From JAGVSR01 sp033765145 (lineage in GTDB: Bacteria; Pseudomonadota; Alphaproteobacteria; Rhizobiales; Hyphomicrobiaceae), in assembly GCA_033765145.1 (NCBI GenBank), contig JANRIH010000044.1, positions 159,181 to 223,180 on the forward strand: 64,000 nucleotides of DNA, written 5' to 3'. Positions 33,803 through 42,328 of this stretch are shown here, piece after piece (positions within the stretch are counted from its first letter, which is position 1; each line of letters opens with the position of its first letter). The notes below the pieces were generated by a model that saw only the letters and a program-made list of their open reading frames with translations, was not told the origin of the DNA and did not search any database. Made by a program: the position numbers and the translations under genes.

Positions 33803-34497
33803 TGGCGAAATCTCCCAGCGAGGCGAAGTCGAAACGTGCCGGCGGTCGCAACGGGGAAGCGAAACTCCGCGCCGATGTCGTCGCAACGGCGCGGGCCATG
33901 TCGGCGGCGGGGTTGTCTCCGGGGCGGTCGGGCAATGTCTCGGTGCGTTGCGGCGATGGCATGCTCATCACGCCGTCGGGCCTCGCCTATGACGGCATGA
34001 CGGCCGAGGATGTCGTCCGCGTCGGTCCGGACGGCGCCGTCGCGGCAGGTCAGCGGAAGCCCTCGAGCGAGTGGCATTTCCACTTGGCGGCCTACCGGGC
34101 ACGCGTCGATATCGGCGCAGTTGTTCACACCCATTCGATGCACGCAACGGTTCTCGCCTGCGCGCACCTGCCGATCCCGGCGTTCCACTACATGGTCGCG
34201 ATCGCGGGTGGCGCGGATATCCCGCTTGTTCCCTACGCGACGTTCGGGACGGACGCGCTCGCGCGGCACGTCGCGGCCGGGTTGGCTGCTCGCAACGCCT
34301 GCCTCATGGCCAATCACGGAACGATCGCGGCCGGCCCCACGCTCGCGGCCGCGCTGGAACTGGCGCACGAAGTCGAGATCCTCGCAGAGCAGTACGTGAA
34401 AGTCCGGCTCCTCGGGCGCGAGCACGTTCTGCCGGAGGCGGAGATGGCTGTCGTCCTAGAGAAGTTCAAAGCCTACGGCGCGAATGTGAAGCGCTGA
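33802..34497 (+). CDS. Class II aldolase, probable methylthioribulose-1-phosphate aldolase
   Basis: A 231-residue zinc-dependent class II (fuculose-phosphate type) aldolase: GLSPGRSGNVSVR, SSEWHFHLAAYR (acid Glu), VVHTHSMHATVLAC (metal His pair) and ANHGTIAAG. It is encoded in one unit with mtnA, so its substrate is probably methylthioribulose-1-phosphate, cut to dihydroxyacetone phosphate and methylthioacetaldehyde as by Ald2 of the Rhodospirillum rubrum DHAP shunt. This replaces MtnB (a dehydratase of the same fold); the downstream methionine-salvage genes (mtnK, mtnC or mtnD) are absent here. Activity on other sugar phosphates is possible. Confidence 0.82.
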   Translation: MAKSPSEAKSKRAGGRNGEAKLRADVVATARAMSAAGLSPGRSGNVSVRCGDGMLITPSGLAYDGMTAEDVVRVGPDGAVAAGQRKPSSEWHFHLAAYRARVDIGAVVHTHSMHATVLACAHLPIPAFHYMVAIAGGADIPLVPYATFGTDALARHVAAGLAARNACLMANHGTIAAGPTLAAALELAHEVEILAEQYVKVRLLGREHVLPEAEMAVVLEKFKAYGANVKR

Positions 34498-34624
34498 CGG
34501 CCCGATGTGGTCGCCAGCGGGCGGGGCTTCGTGCTACCCTGTCCGCCAGTTGGACGGATTGCACTGGCTAGGCGGCGCCCCGACACGGGGCTTGGCCGTC
34601 GCTATCATGCGCAGAACTGATATC

Positions 34625-34686
34625 GATAAGAAAAACCGATAGGGACGCGTCAAAAAATACAATTGCCCTTATCGTTGTTTCTGATC
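34625..34686. promoter_or_regulatory. Imperfect inverted repeat in the catalase promoter region
   Basis: GATAAGAAAAACCGATAGGG at 34625-34644 and CCCTTATCGTTGTTTCTGAT at 34666-34685 are imperfect inverted copies (about 17 of 20 positions pair), separated by 21 bases. The site is AT-rich for this genome and lies 40-100 bases before the catalase start, where an OxyR-type or other LysR regulator would be expected. No such regulator is encoded beside it. Confidence 0.4.
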
Positions 34687-34726
34687 CAAAAGTTCGTGAC
34701 CCGTCCATCTAGGAGACCCTGCCCCA

Positions 34727-36193
34727 ATGACCTCCAAGACGACCCTGACGACGTCCGCCGGCGCGCCTGTCGCCGACAATCAGAATTCGCTGTCCGCCGG
34801 TCCGCGCGGACCGCTGCTTCTGCAGGACTATCAGTTGATTGAAAAGCTTGCCCACCAGAACCGCGAGCGCATCCCGGAGCGGGTCGTGCACGCGAAGGGT
34901 TGGGGTGCGCATGGCACGCTCACGATCACGAACGACATCAGCAAATATTCCTCGGCGAAGGTGTTCGAGAAGGTCGGCAAGTCGACCGATCTCATCCTGC
35001 GCTTTTCGACTGTCGCCGGTGAACTCGGTGCGGCGGATGCCGAGCGGGACGTGCGCGGTTTCGCGATCAAGTTCTACACGGACGAGGGCAACTGGGATCT
35101 CGTCGGCAACAACACGCCCGTGTTCTTCATCCGCGATCCGGTGAAGTTTCCCGATTTCATTCGCACCCAGAAGCGTCATCCGAAGACGAACCTGCGTTCG
35201 CCGACGGCCATGTGGGATTTCTGGTCGCTGTCACCCGAGAGCCTGCATCAGTTGACGATCCTCTTCTCGGATCGCGGCTGCCCGCAGACGCCGATGCACA
35301 TGAACGGGTACGGCAGCCACACCTATTCGCTCATCAACGCAAAGGGCGAGCGGCACTGGGTGAAGTTCCACTTCAAGACGCTGCAGGGCCACAAGCACTA
35401 CACGAACGCCGAGGCCGAGCAGGTGATCGGCAAGACGCGCGAGAGCTATCAGGAGGCGCTTTTCGGTTCGATCGAGAAGGGCCAGTTCCCGAAGTGGCGC
35501 ATGATGATTCAGGTTATGCCCGAGGCGGACGCGGAGAAGACCTCGTACAATCCCTTTGATCTGACGAAGGTCTGGCCGCACGCGGATTACCCGCTGATCG
35601 AGGTCGGCATCCTGGAACTCAACCGCAACGCGGACAACTACTTTGCCGAGATCGAGCAGGTCGCGTTCTCGCCGTCGAACATCGTGCCGGGCATCGGGTT
35701 CTCGCCCGACAAGATGCTGCAGGGGCGCATCTTCGCCTATGCCGATGCGCACCGCTATCGGCTCGGCACGCACTACGAGGCACTGCCGGTCAACGCGCCG
35801 AAGTGCCCGGTGCATCACTACCACAAGGACGGTTCGATGCGGTTCTTCCGGAACGACACCGGCAACCCGGATGCCTACTACGAGCCGAACTCGGTCGGTG
35901 GGCCGAAGGAGGCGTCGCAGTATCGCGAGCCGGCGCTCAAGATTTCCGGCGATGCGGATCGCTTCAATCACCGCATCGGCAACGACGACTATACCCAGCC
36001 GGGCAACCTCTTCCGTCTGTTCACGGCGGAGCAGAAGGAGCGCCTCTTCGACAACATCGCGGCCGCGATGCAGGGCGTGCCGCAGCATATCGTCGAGCGG
36101 CAGGTCGCGCATTTTGCCAAGTGCGATCCGGCCTATGGCGCGGGTGTCGCGAAGCGCATGGGCGTGAAGGTCATGGCGGAAGCAGCGGAGTAG
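34727..36193 (+). CDS. katA: Monofunctional haem catalase
   Basis: A 488-residue clade 3-size catalase. It has ERVVHAKGWGAHG (active-site His), LRFSTVAGE, the Asn region FFIRDPVKFPDF and the haem-ligand tyrosine in RIFAYADAHRYRLG. It decomposes hydrogen peroxide, a by-product of the superoxide dismutases also encoded here. No signal peptide, so cytoplasmic. AGGAGA upstream of the ATG. It is a single-gene unit with a promoter-region inverted repeat and a strong terminator. Confidence 0.96.
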   Translation: MTSKTTLTTSAGAPVADNQNSLSAGPRGPLLLQDYQLIEKLAHQNRERIPERVVHAKGWGAHGTLTITNDISKYSSAKVFEKVGKSTDLILRFSTVAGELGAADAERDVRGFAIKFYTDEGNWDLVGNNTPVFFIRDPVKFPDFIRTQKRHPKTNLRSPTAMWDFWSLSPESLHQLTILFSDRGCPQTPMHMNGYGSHTYSLINAKGERHWVKFHFKTLQGHKHYTNAEAEQVIGKTRESYQEALFGSIEKGQFPKWRMMIQVMPEADAEKTSYNPFDLTKVWPHADYPLIEVGILELNRNADNYFAEIEQVAFSPSNIVPGIGFSPDKMLQGRIFAYADAHRYRLGTHYEALPVNAPKCPVHHYHKDGSMRFFRNDTGNPDAYYEPNSVGGPKEASQYREPALKISGDADRFNHRIGNDDYTQPGNLFRLFTAEQKERLFDNIAAAMQGVPQHIVERQVAHFAKCDPAYGAGVAKRMGVKVMAEAAE

Positions 36194-36231
36194 TTTCACC
36201 GCTGCTGTCACGCGACGGTTGCAGAAAACGG

Positions 36232-36262
36232 AAGCCCCGCGGCTCACGCCGCGGGGCTTTTC
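36232..36262 (+). terminator. Intrinsic terminator between catalase and the convergent DUF3297 gene
   Basis: AAGCCCCGCGGC, loop TCAC, GCCGCGGGGCTT form a 12-bp perfect stem (36232-36259) ending in a short T run. It lies between two convergent genes and can work for both strands. Confidence 0.85.
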
Positions 36263-36301
36263 AATTCGGATGGCGGTCGTCGCGCGTCGGCGTCCCCGAT
36301 C

Positions 36302-36556
36302 TCACCCCTTGTAGAACGGCTCCACCGTGCCCTTGAGCTTCAGGGTGATGGCGTTGCCGTTGCGGTCCTTGGTTTTGCCGGCGGCAACGCGGATCCAGCC
36401 CTCGGAGACGCAGTATTCCTCGACGTTCGTCTTTTCCTGCCCGTTGAATCGGATGCCGACGTCGCGGGCGAGAACGGCCTCATTGTAGTGGGGGCTCCGG
36501 GGGTCGACCGACAACCGATCAGGCAGGTTCGGCGCGGGCGTCTTGTCGTCGGACAT
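36302..36556 (-). CDS. DUF3297 family protein
   Basis: An 84-residue soluble protein matching DUF3297 by size and by LPDRLSVDPRSPHYNEAVL and RDVGIRFNGQEKTNVEEYC. Function unknown; the family is widespread in alphaproteobacteria and often annotated only as a small conserved protein. It lies just downstream of ychF on the same strand (31-base gap), so they may share a transcript. GGGAG precedes the ATG. Confidence 0.8.
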   Translation of the reverse strand: MSDDKTPAPNLPDRLSVDPRSPHYNEAVLARDVGIRFNGQEKTNVEEYCVSEGWIRVAAGKTKDRNGNAITLKLKGTVEPFYKG

Positions 36557-36587
36557 CGGGTTTCTCCCTCGCGTCAGTTGGCTCGCG

Positions 36588-37685
36588 TCAGTTGGCGAAG
36601 CGGAAGTGCATGACGTCGCCGTCCTTGACGACGTACTCCTTGCCTTCGAGGCGCATCTTGCCGGCGTCGCGCGCGCCGGCTTCGCCGCCCAACGTCACGT
36701 AGTCGTCGTAGGCGATCGTCTCGGCGCGAATGAAGCCTTTTTCGAAGTCGGTGTGGATGACGCCCGCGGCCTGGGGCGCTTTCGTGCCTCGCTCAATGGT
36801 CCAGGCGCGGGCTTCCTTCGGGCCGACGGTGAAATAGGTCACGAGGTGGAGAAGATCGTAGCCCGCGCGGATGAGGCGATTGAGGCCTGGTTCCTCAAGA
36901 CCCATGGAGGCGAGAAACTCGGCGCGCTCGTCGGCCGGCAATCCTGCGAACTCGCTCTCGATCTTCGCCGAGATGACGACGAGGGCAGCGCCTTCCGATT
37001 TGGCCCGTTCAGCGACCTTCGCGGAAAAGGCGTTACCTTCTGCGGCCGAGGCTTCGTCCACGTTGCAGACGTAGACGACGGGCTTCGAAGTCAAGAGTTG
37101 GAGTGCGGCGAACGCGGGCCGCTCCTCGGGCGTGATCTCCGCGGTGCGCGCGGGCTTGCCGTCGCGGAGCGGCGCCAGAGCCTTCTCGATGACAGTGAGC
37201 TGTGCCTTTGCTTCCTTGTCGCCACTCTTGGCCTTCTTCTCGATGGCACCGACACGCTTCTCGAGGCTTTCGAGATCGGCGAGCATCAATTCCGTCTCGA
37301 CGACGTCGGCGTCGGCCAGAGGATCGACGCGGTTCTCGACGTGGGTGATGTCGTCGTCCTCGAAGCAGCGGAGGACATACGCCACGGCGTCGACTTCGCG
37401 GATGTGTGAGAGGAACTTGTTGCCGAGCCCTTCGCCTTTCGAAGCGCCGCGCACGAGGCCCGCGATATCGACAAACGTCAGGCGGGTCGGGATGATCTGG
37501 GCGGAACTGGCGATCTTCGCCAGCGCGTCGAGCCGTGGATCGGGGACGCCGACCTCGCCGACGTTCGGCTCGATCGTGCAGAACGGATAATTCGCGGCCT
37601 CGGCAGCAGCCGTCTGTGTCAAGGCGTTGAAGAGCGTCGACTTGCCGACGTTCGGCAGGCCGACGATACCGAGCTTGAAGCCCAT
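36588..37685 (-). CDS. ychF: Redox-regulated ATPase YchF (Obg family)
   Basis: A 365-residue Obg-like P-loop protein: G1 GIVGLPNVGKST, G3 DIAGLVRGASKGEGLGNKF, the NVDE motif (YVCNVDEAS; YchF prefers ATP over GTP), and a C-terminal TGS domain (FFTVGPKEARAWTI). It binds ribosomes and modulates stress responses, often negatively controlling catalase; katA is encoded only about 0.5 kb away, convergent. Length and motifs are typical. Confidence 0.96.
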   Translation of the reverse strand: MGFKLGIVGLPNVGKSTLFNALTQTAAAEAANYPFCTIEPNVGEVGVPDPRLDALAKIASSAQIIPTRLTFVDIAGLVRGASKGEGLGNKFLSHIREVDAVAYVLRCFEDDDITHVENRVDPLADADVVETELMLADLESLEKRVGAIEKKAKSGDKEAKAQLTVIEKALAPLRDGKPARTAEITPEERPAFAALQLLTSKPVVYVCNVDEASAAEGNAFSAKVAERAKSEGAALVVISAKIESEFAGLPADERAEFLASMGLEEPGLNRLIRAGYDLLHLVTYFTVGPKEARAWTIERGTKAPQAAGVIHTDFEKGFIRAETIAYDDYVTLGGEAGARDAGKMRLEGKEYVVKDGDVMHFRFAN

Positions 37686-37845
37686 GCGGGGGATAATCCT
37701 TCGTTCGTCTGCGCGTGTTCTTTCGGGCTGGGCTACACGTTCGGGCGCGCGGGTTCAATGGGCCTTCAACGGGCCATGGGGTGGCGGTTCGACGCCGCGC
37801 CGGCCGATTGCGACAGGCGTGCGCCCGCTCAATCAACGTCCGATG

Positions 37846-38181
37846 CTAGTTGCACGCGCCGTCGTGCAATTTGCCGACGCCCGCGGCCCGACGTTCGCAG
37901 TCGTTGGCGAAGGTCTTGTCGCCACATCCGCAGACCGGGCGGTATTCGCGGGTGCAGACGTCTGGCTTCGTGCGGCACGTGCCAGGGTGATCTGCTGCGC
38001 CACACATGGCTGCCGGTTCATAGTCGCAGAATTCGGCCTGTCCGCATTCGGCGAGGCCACGGCTGCCGCAGGCCGCGCCGTCCGCGGCGATTGCGGCAGT
38101 GGCGCCGGCCAGCGTGAGGGCGATGCCAAGGGCCATGATCCTGGATCGGAGGCCATGGGTGTTCGGCCCGATGCTCCGCAT
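37846..38181 (-). CDS. Exported Kazal-type serine protease inhibitor domain protein
   Basis: A 111-residue protein. A signal peptide (MALGIALTLAGATAAIAAD) is followed by a Cys-rich mature protein. The C-terminal half has a Kazal pattern: C-x7-C-x10-C (CTREYRPVC, GCGDKTFAND, C) and a last Cys in HDGACN. In bacteria such proteins are found in the periplasm and may inhibit subtilisin/trypsin-like proteases. The stop lies one base before the next gene's end region; it is two bases from the 269-residue gene on its right, on the same strand. Target unknown. Confidence 0.75.
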   Translation of the reverse strand: MRSIGPNTHGLRSRIMALGIALTLAGATAAIAADGAACGSRGLAECGQAEFCDYEPAAMCGAADHPGTCRTKPDVCTREYRPVCGCGDKTFANDCERRAAGVGKLHDGACN

Positions 38182-38182
38182 C

Positions 38183-38992
38183 TCAGCCTCTGAGCTTCGT
38201 CATCACGAACGCCGAATAGGCCGTCGGGCTCGGCAGCCTTTCGCGTCCCGTCATGGCGTCGGCCAAGGCTTCGCCGAGGTTCGCGTCCTTTTGCAATTCC
38301 TTGACGGCGACGACGATGAACGGCCGCTGCCAGCTCGTGCCCGTCGTTTCGCAGGCTTCGCACGGCTCGCGATACTGGCCGAGGTTCAAAGTCCAGAGCG
38401 GGACATGATCGAGGCTGGCGGTTTTTGCGATCTCGGCGGTGCGCGCCGCGCGCCGGCCCGCGCGCTCGGTTTCGCGCGTGCCTTCGCCTTCCTGGGACGC
38501 GGTGCCGACACCGACGATCTCGAGCGCCTCGGCCAGTGCGCCGCGCACGTCGGCGTCGAACGCTTCATCGACGAGGGCGTTGGCGGGGATCTGCCGGCCC
38601 TCGCGCTCGACCTCGGTGTCGCTGGCGTGGGCCCATTTGAATTCCTTCTTCAAGACGACGACGTCGAACACGCCGCGGCGGCCCGCTTTGTCGAATCCGA
38701 TGATCTCGAAGACCGTCGAGTTGGGGGTTTCGCGCACGACCTCGACCTGGGCCGCAGGTTCCCGCTTCAAGGCCCAGACCTCGTAGCGGTCAATCCCGAT
38801 CCAGCCGACGGTCGCGGCGACGGCGCCGGCCATGGTCGTGACGAGTGCGCCCTCGGACGGCGACTTGAAGAGCCACCATAGCCAGCGTGCACGATCCTGC
38901 CGGCGGTACGCGAGGAGCAGCGCCGCGCGGCGCTTCTTCTTGTCGTCCTCCTCGCGCTCGCGGGCCTTCTCGGCTTCGGTCTTCTCGGTCAT
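38183..38992 (-). CDS. Membrane-anchored protein of unknown function
   Basis: A 269-residue protein. Residues 1-40 are highly charged (Lys/Glu/Arg), then a hydrophobic segment near 48-66 (GALVTTMAGAVAATVGWIGI) anchors it, with the rest predicted periplasmic. The C-terminal domain contains CEACETTGTSW with two cysteines. No family is recognised. It ends one base before the Kazal-type gene starts, on the same strand, so the two are likely co-transcribed and could work together at the cell envelope. Confidence 0.65.
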   Translation of the reverse strand: MTEKTEAEKAREREEDDKKKRRAALLLAYRRQDRARWLWWLFKSPSEGALVTTMAGAVAATVGWIGIDRYEVWALKREPAAQVEVVRETPNSTVFEIIGFDKAGRRGVFDVVVLKKEFKWAHASDTEVEREGRQIPANALVDEAFDADVRGALAEALEIVGVGTASQEGEGTRETERAGRRAARTAEIAKTASLDHVPLWTLNLGQYREPCEACETTGTSWQRPFIVVAVKELQKDANLGEALADAMTGRERLPSPTAYSAFVMTKLRG

Positions 38993-39118
38993 CGATCGGC
39001 ACTCCCTGGAGCCGCAAATTTGGGCCGCTGTTTGCCGCGGCTCATGAACCTATAGCCCAGAAACGTGGCGCGCCAAGGGGGACGGAGGGATGGGTTTGCG
39101 GCCGTGTTCGGCATCCGC

Positions 39119-39850
39119 TCAATCGGACTTGTCGCGCGCCTTCAGCCACTTCGCCAAATTCGCGGCCAGCGCGCGTTCGCTTTTCGACTGCCGCTCACCA
39201 CGCGGGTCTTTGCTGCCGGGATCCGACGACTTGGCGGGACGTGCGGTGTCGGCGGTGTCCGCCGTAATCTTCTTATCGCCCTCTAAGGACGTGAGGCGCG
39301 CGACATCGGTCAGGAACCGCGTCGGGTCGCCGGCCGCGAGGCGCGGGGCCGATTTTGCGACGGCTGTGAGAAGTGCATCGAGCCATTCGGCGTCAGCCTT
39401 GGCGAAATCGGAGAGGACGAAGGGGGACACGGCGTCCTTGTGGCCGGGGTGGCCGATGCCGAGCCGGACGCGCTGCGTTTCGTTGCCGAGATGGGCAGAG
39501 ATAGACCGCAAACCATTGTGGCCGGCGTTGCCGCCGCCGGTCTTCACCTTGATCTTGCCAGGTGCCAGATCGAGTTCGTCGTGGAAGATGACGACGTTGC
39601 CTTCCTCGATTTTCAGAAAGCGGGCGGCCTCGCCGACACTCTGGCCGCTCTCGTTCATGTAGGTTTCGGGCTTCAGGAGGACGACGCGCGCGCCGCCAAG
39701 ATCGCCTTCCGAGACGAGACCGCGAAACTTCTTCCGCCAGGGACCGAAGCCGTGTTCGGACGCGATCCGATCGACGGCCATGAAGCCGATGTTGTGGCGA
39801 TGGCCGGCATATTTGTCGCCCGGATTGCCGAGCCCGACGAAGAGTTTCAT
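39119..39850 (-). CDS. pth: Peptidyl-tRNA hydrolase with a C-terminal charged tail
   Basis: A 243-residue protein. The catalytic domain (to about residue 185) has GLGNPGDKYAGHRHNIGFMA (catalytic His), MNESGQSVGEAARF, HDELDL (Asp) and GGGNAGHNGLRS. It recycles peptidyl-tRNA released from ribosomes. The last ~60 residues are Lys/Asp/Ser-rich and unlike most bacterial Pth. I chose ATG at 39850 (MKLFVGLGNPG); in-frame ATGs at 39859 and 39904 exist. It lies downstream of rplY, a usual pairing. Confidence 0.93.
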   Translation of the reverse strand: MKLFVGLGNPGDKYAGHRHNIGFMAVDRIASEHGFGPWRKKFRGLVSEGDLGGARVVLLKPETYMNESGQSVGEAARFLKIEEGNVVIFHDELDLAPGKIKVKTGGGNAGHNGLRSISAHLGNETQRVRLGIGHPGHKDAVSPFVLSDFAKADAEWLDALLTAVAKSAPRLAAGDPTRFLTDVARLTSLEGDKKITADTADTARPAKSSDPGSKDPRGERQSKSERALAANLAKWLKARDKSD

Positions 39851-39958
39851 CGCTGGCATACTTTCGGGGCGTTCTTTGGGCTGGTCGTTTCGACCGAAGG
39901 GCAATTCAATCGGGAGCGGACAGGCGGCCTCGACCGCCGTCCACTCCCGTTCGCCGTC

Positions 39959-40684
39959 TTACTTCTTCTTCGCGGCGGGTGCTGCCGCAGGCTTGGCGCC
40001 GGCTGCGGGTGCCGCGGCCTTGGCGGGTGCCGCGCCCTTCGCGGGCGCAGCGGCCTTCGCAGCGCCGGCATCGGGTGCCGCCGCGGCGGAGGCGGCAGAC
40101 GCCTCTTCTTCCTTCTTCGAGCCCTGGATCGTCGCGACTGTGAAGTCGCGGTTCTGGATCGTCGGCTTTACGCCGTCGGGCAGCGGGATCGCGGAGATGT
40201 GGATCGAACGGCCGATATCGATGCCAGTGAGATCGGCTTCGAGGTGGGTCGGGATCTTGTCGTAGGGGCAGAAGATCTCGACATCGTGGCGCACGATATT
40301 CAGGATGCCGCCGCGCTTGAGGCCCGGGGACGCCGAGTCGTTGACGAAGCGAACGGGTACGGAAACGCGGATGATGCCGTCCTTGCCGATGCGCAGGAAG
40401 TCCACGTGGAGGGGGGTATCCTTGACGGGATCGAGCTGGACGTCGCGCGGGATCGCACGGATCTTCGATTTGCCCTCGATGTCGATGTCGAACACGGTCG
40501 ACGTGAAGTGACCCTTGAGGATCTGCTTCCAGAGCGTGTTGTAATCGAGCGTGATGATTTCAGGGGACTGCTTGTCGCCGTAAATAACGGCGGGTATCGA
40601 TCCTTCACGACGAGCATGGCGTGCGGCCCCCTTGCCTGCACGCGGGCGCGCCGTGGCCTTGATCTCGACGATCTCGTTGGCCAT
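39959..40684 (-). CDS. rplY: Ribosomal protein L25 / Ctc, with an Ala/Pro-rich tail
   Basis: A 241-residue long-form (CTC) L25. It starts MANEIVEIKATARPRAGKGA, carries the 5S rRNA-binding beta-barrel and a second TL5-type domain, ending in a low-complexity tail of Ala, Pro and Lys from about residue 190. It binds 5S rRNA in the large subunit. AGAACCGTC lies before the ATG. The order rplY-pth is common and suggests one transcript, separated by 108 bases. Confidence 0.94.
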   Translation of the reverse strand: MANEIVEIKATARPRAGKGAARHARREGSIPAVIYGDKQSPEIITLDYNTLWKQILKGHFTSTVFDIDIEGKSKIRAIPRDVQLDPVKDTPLHVDFLRIGKDGIIRVSVPVRFVNDSASPGLKRGGILNIVRHDVEIFCPYDKIPTHLEADLTGIDIGRSIHISAIPLPDGVKPTIQNRDFTVATIQGSKKEEEASAASAAAAPDAGAAKAAAPAKGAAPAKAAAPAAGAKPAAAPAAKKK

Positions 40685-40919
40685 GACGGTTCTCCAAAAT
40701 AGAAATACCCGCAGCCGGCCTCCAAGGGTGCCGTGCGGTCTCTCCAGCGGTTGCTTGAGATGGCGGGTCTATACCTGCGAACTGCCGCGGGGGCAATGGG
40801 ACTCGCTCTAGTCCCGGCGGTTATGCAACTCGAGGTCGTGACCACGCCGTTTTTCCGCTACCGGCACCGTAGGACCGGCATGGAGTTGCGTGAGGCTCGC
40901 GATTGGCAGACAAAGCGAC

Positions 40920-41327
40920 ATGATCAAGAAAGCGACGAAGCGGCGTCCCGCGACCGAGCAGGATCGGATGGTGGCCGACGCCCTCAAGGGTGCGCGGCGG
41001 CCGGTCAGCGCCTACGAGATCATCGATAGCCTCAAGGATCGCGCGCTGCTCGCGCCACAAACAGTCTACCGTTCGCTCGACAGGCTCATCGCATCGGGCG
41101 CCGCGCATCGTCTTGAAAGCCTCAACGCGTTCGTCGCCTGCCGGCACGCGCACCACGACGGCACGGCGATCTTCGCGATCTGCGACCGGTGTGGGACTGT
41201 AGCCGAATTCGATGAGGCGGAGGCTGTCGCCGCACTTGAACGATGGGCGGGGACGTCTGATTTCGCTGTTCGACAGATGACGCTCGAATTGCGCGGAACG
41301 TGCCGTTCCTGCCGCGATGCGGACTGA
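40920..41327 (+). CDS. Fur-family transcriptional regulator, Zur-like
   Basis: About 135 residues. The N-terminal winged helix (ISAYEIIDSLK-type turn and TVYRSLDRLIASG) and the C-terminal metal-binding part (CRHAHHDGTAIFAICDRCG and a final CRSC) are typical for Fur/Zur proteins with a structural zinc of CxxC type. Zur is favoured over Fur because of the short dimerisation domain and cysteine pairs. It could control the TonB receptor 1.3 kb downstream, which has a Zur-box-like site. GTG at 40890 with GGAG is an alternative start. Confidence 0.82.
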   Translation: MIKKATKRRPATEQDRMVADALKGARRPVSAYEIIDSLKDRALLAPQTVYRSLDRLIASGAAHRLESLNAFVACRHAHHDGTAIFAICDRCGTVAEFDEAEAVAALERWAGTSDFAVRQMTLELRGTCRSCRDAD

Positions 41328-41565
41328 GCAGGGCCATCGCGCCAACGCGGTGTCAGACATCGTCTATGGACTTCGGCCGCCGGAGCCACGGTTGTCCTCA
41401 GACCGCAGAAAATTTCGGCATCGGTAAATCATCGTTAACCAAGATTGCGCAATTCTTCTCCCGGTGTCCGCAGACGTCTCGCGTCCGCCGGCCAGCGCCC
41501 GGGCGACCGCGGGCGGAGATGATTTCAGCGCATGAGCCCATGCGCGTCTTCGGGAGTTCGGTTTC

Positions 41566-42168
41566 ATGTTCAAGCGTCACGGCCTCTCGGCGCTCGTCGC
41601 CCTTGCTTCCCTTCTTTCTCTTCCCGCCTCCGCTTCGGCCGAGATGCTCGACGCCGCGGCTTTTAGCTGCCAGGAACTGACCGAGGCCGCTGCCTCAGCA
41701 GACGCCGAAGCCCAGATGGGCGCGACCGCGATCTTGCATTGGATCCACGCCTATCTCGGCACCGAAGAGCAGGGCTCCGTCGTCGATTTCGACGTCATGA
41801 AGACGGCCTTCGACAAGACCAAGGAATTCTGTGCCGGTCATCCGAATATCGGCGTGCTGACGGCAGCCGGGAAATTCATGGGCGAGAACGAGCCCGCGCC
41901 CGGCAAGTCGGCCGTCGATGTCGCGATCATGACCTGCGAGCAGGTCGTCGCGATGGCGCAAGAGGATGAGAAGGGGACGGTCGAGATGCTCATGTGGATC
42001 GTCGGCTATCACGCATCGAGCGACAGCAACACGCTGATCGATATGACGAAGTTTGCCGACGACGCGAAGAAGCTCGGGACCTATTGCGCCGAGAACAAGC
42101 GCGTCGGGTTCCTGACGGCCAGTGAGCAGTTCATGGCGGAAGCGGAAGAAGAGACGGCAGACCAGTGA
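41566..42168 (+). CDS. Exported protein with two HdeA-like repeats
   Basis: A 200-residue protein. A signal peptide (LVALASLLSLPASASA) is followed by two homologous units of about 80 residues. The first runs from DAAAFSCQELTEAAAS through ILHWIHAYLG to CAGHPNIGVLTAAGKFMG. The second runs from DVAIMTCEQVVAMAQE through MLMWIVGYHA to CAENKRVGFLTASEQFMA. Each has the two-cysteine disulfide of the HdeA acid-chaperone family. It would act in the periplasm against acid-unfolded proteins, perhaps as a built-in dimer. AGTTCGG lies before the ATG; the site is weak. Confidence 0.75.
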   Translation: MFKRHGLSALVALASLLSLPASASAEMLDAAAFSCQELTEAAASADAEAQMGATAILHWIHAYLGTEEQGSVVDFDVMKTAFDKTKEFCAGHPNIGVLTAAGKFMGENEPAPGKSAVDVAIMTCEQVVAMAQEDEKGTVEMLMWIVGYHASSDSNTLIDMTKFADDAKKLGTYCAENKRVGFLTASEQFMAEAEEETADQ

Positions 42169-42328
42169 GCGGTTCGGCTCCGCGGAACTGCTCGCCAGCA
42201 AAATCGAAAGCCGGCTTTTCCTGACCGTTGCGAGCGAAGCGGTCAGGGACTTTCGTTCAAAGAGTTCCGCGCGGTTCTCCCGGCGACGATCCTGCCGGGT
42301 CAGGTCGACACCCGTCCGGTAGGCTTAT

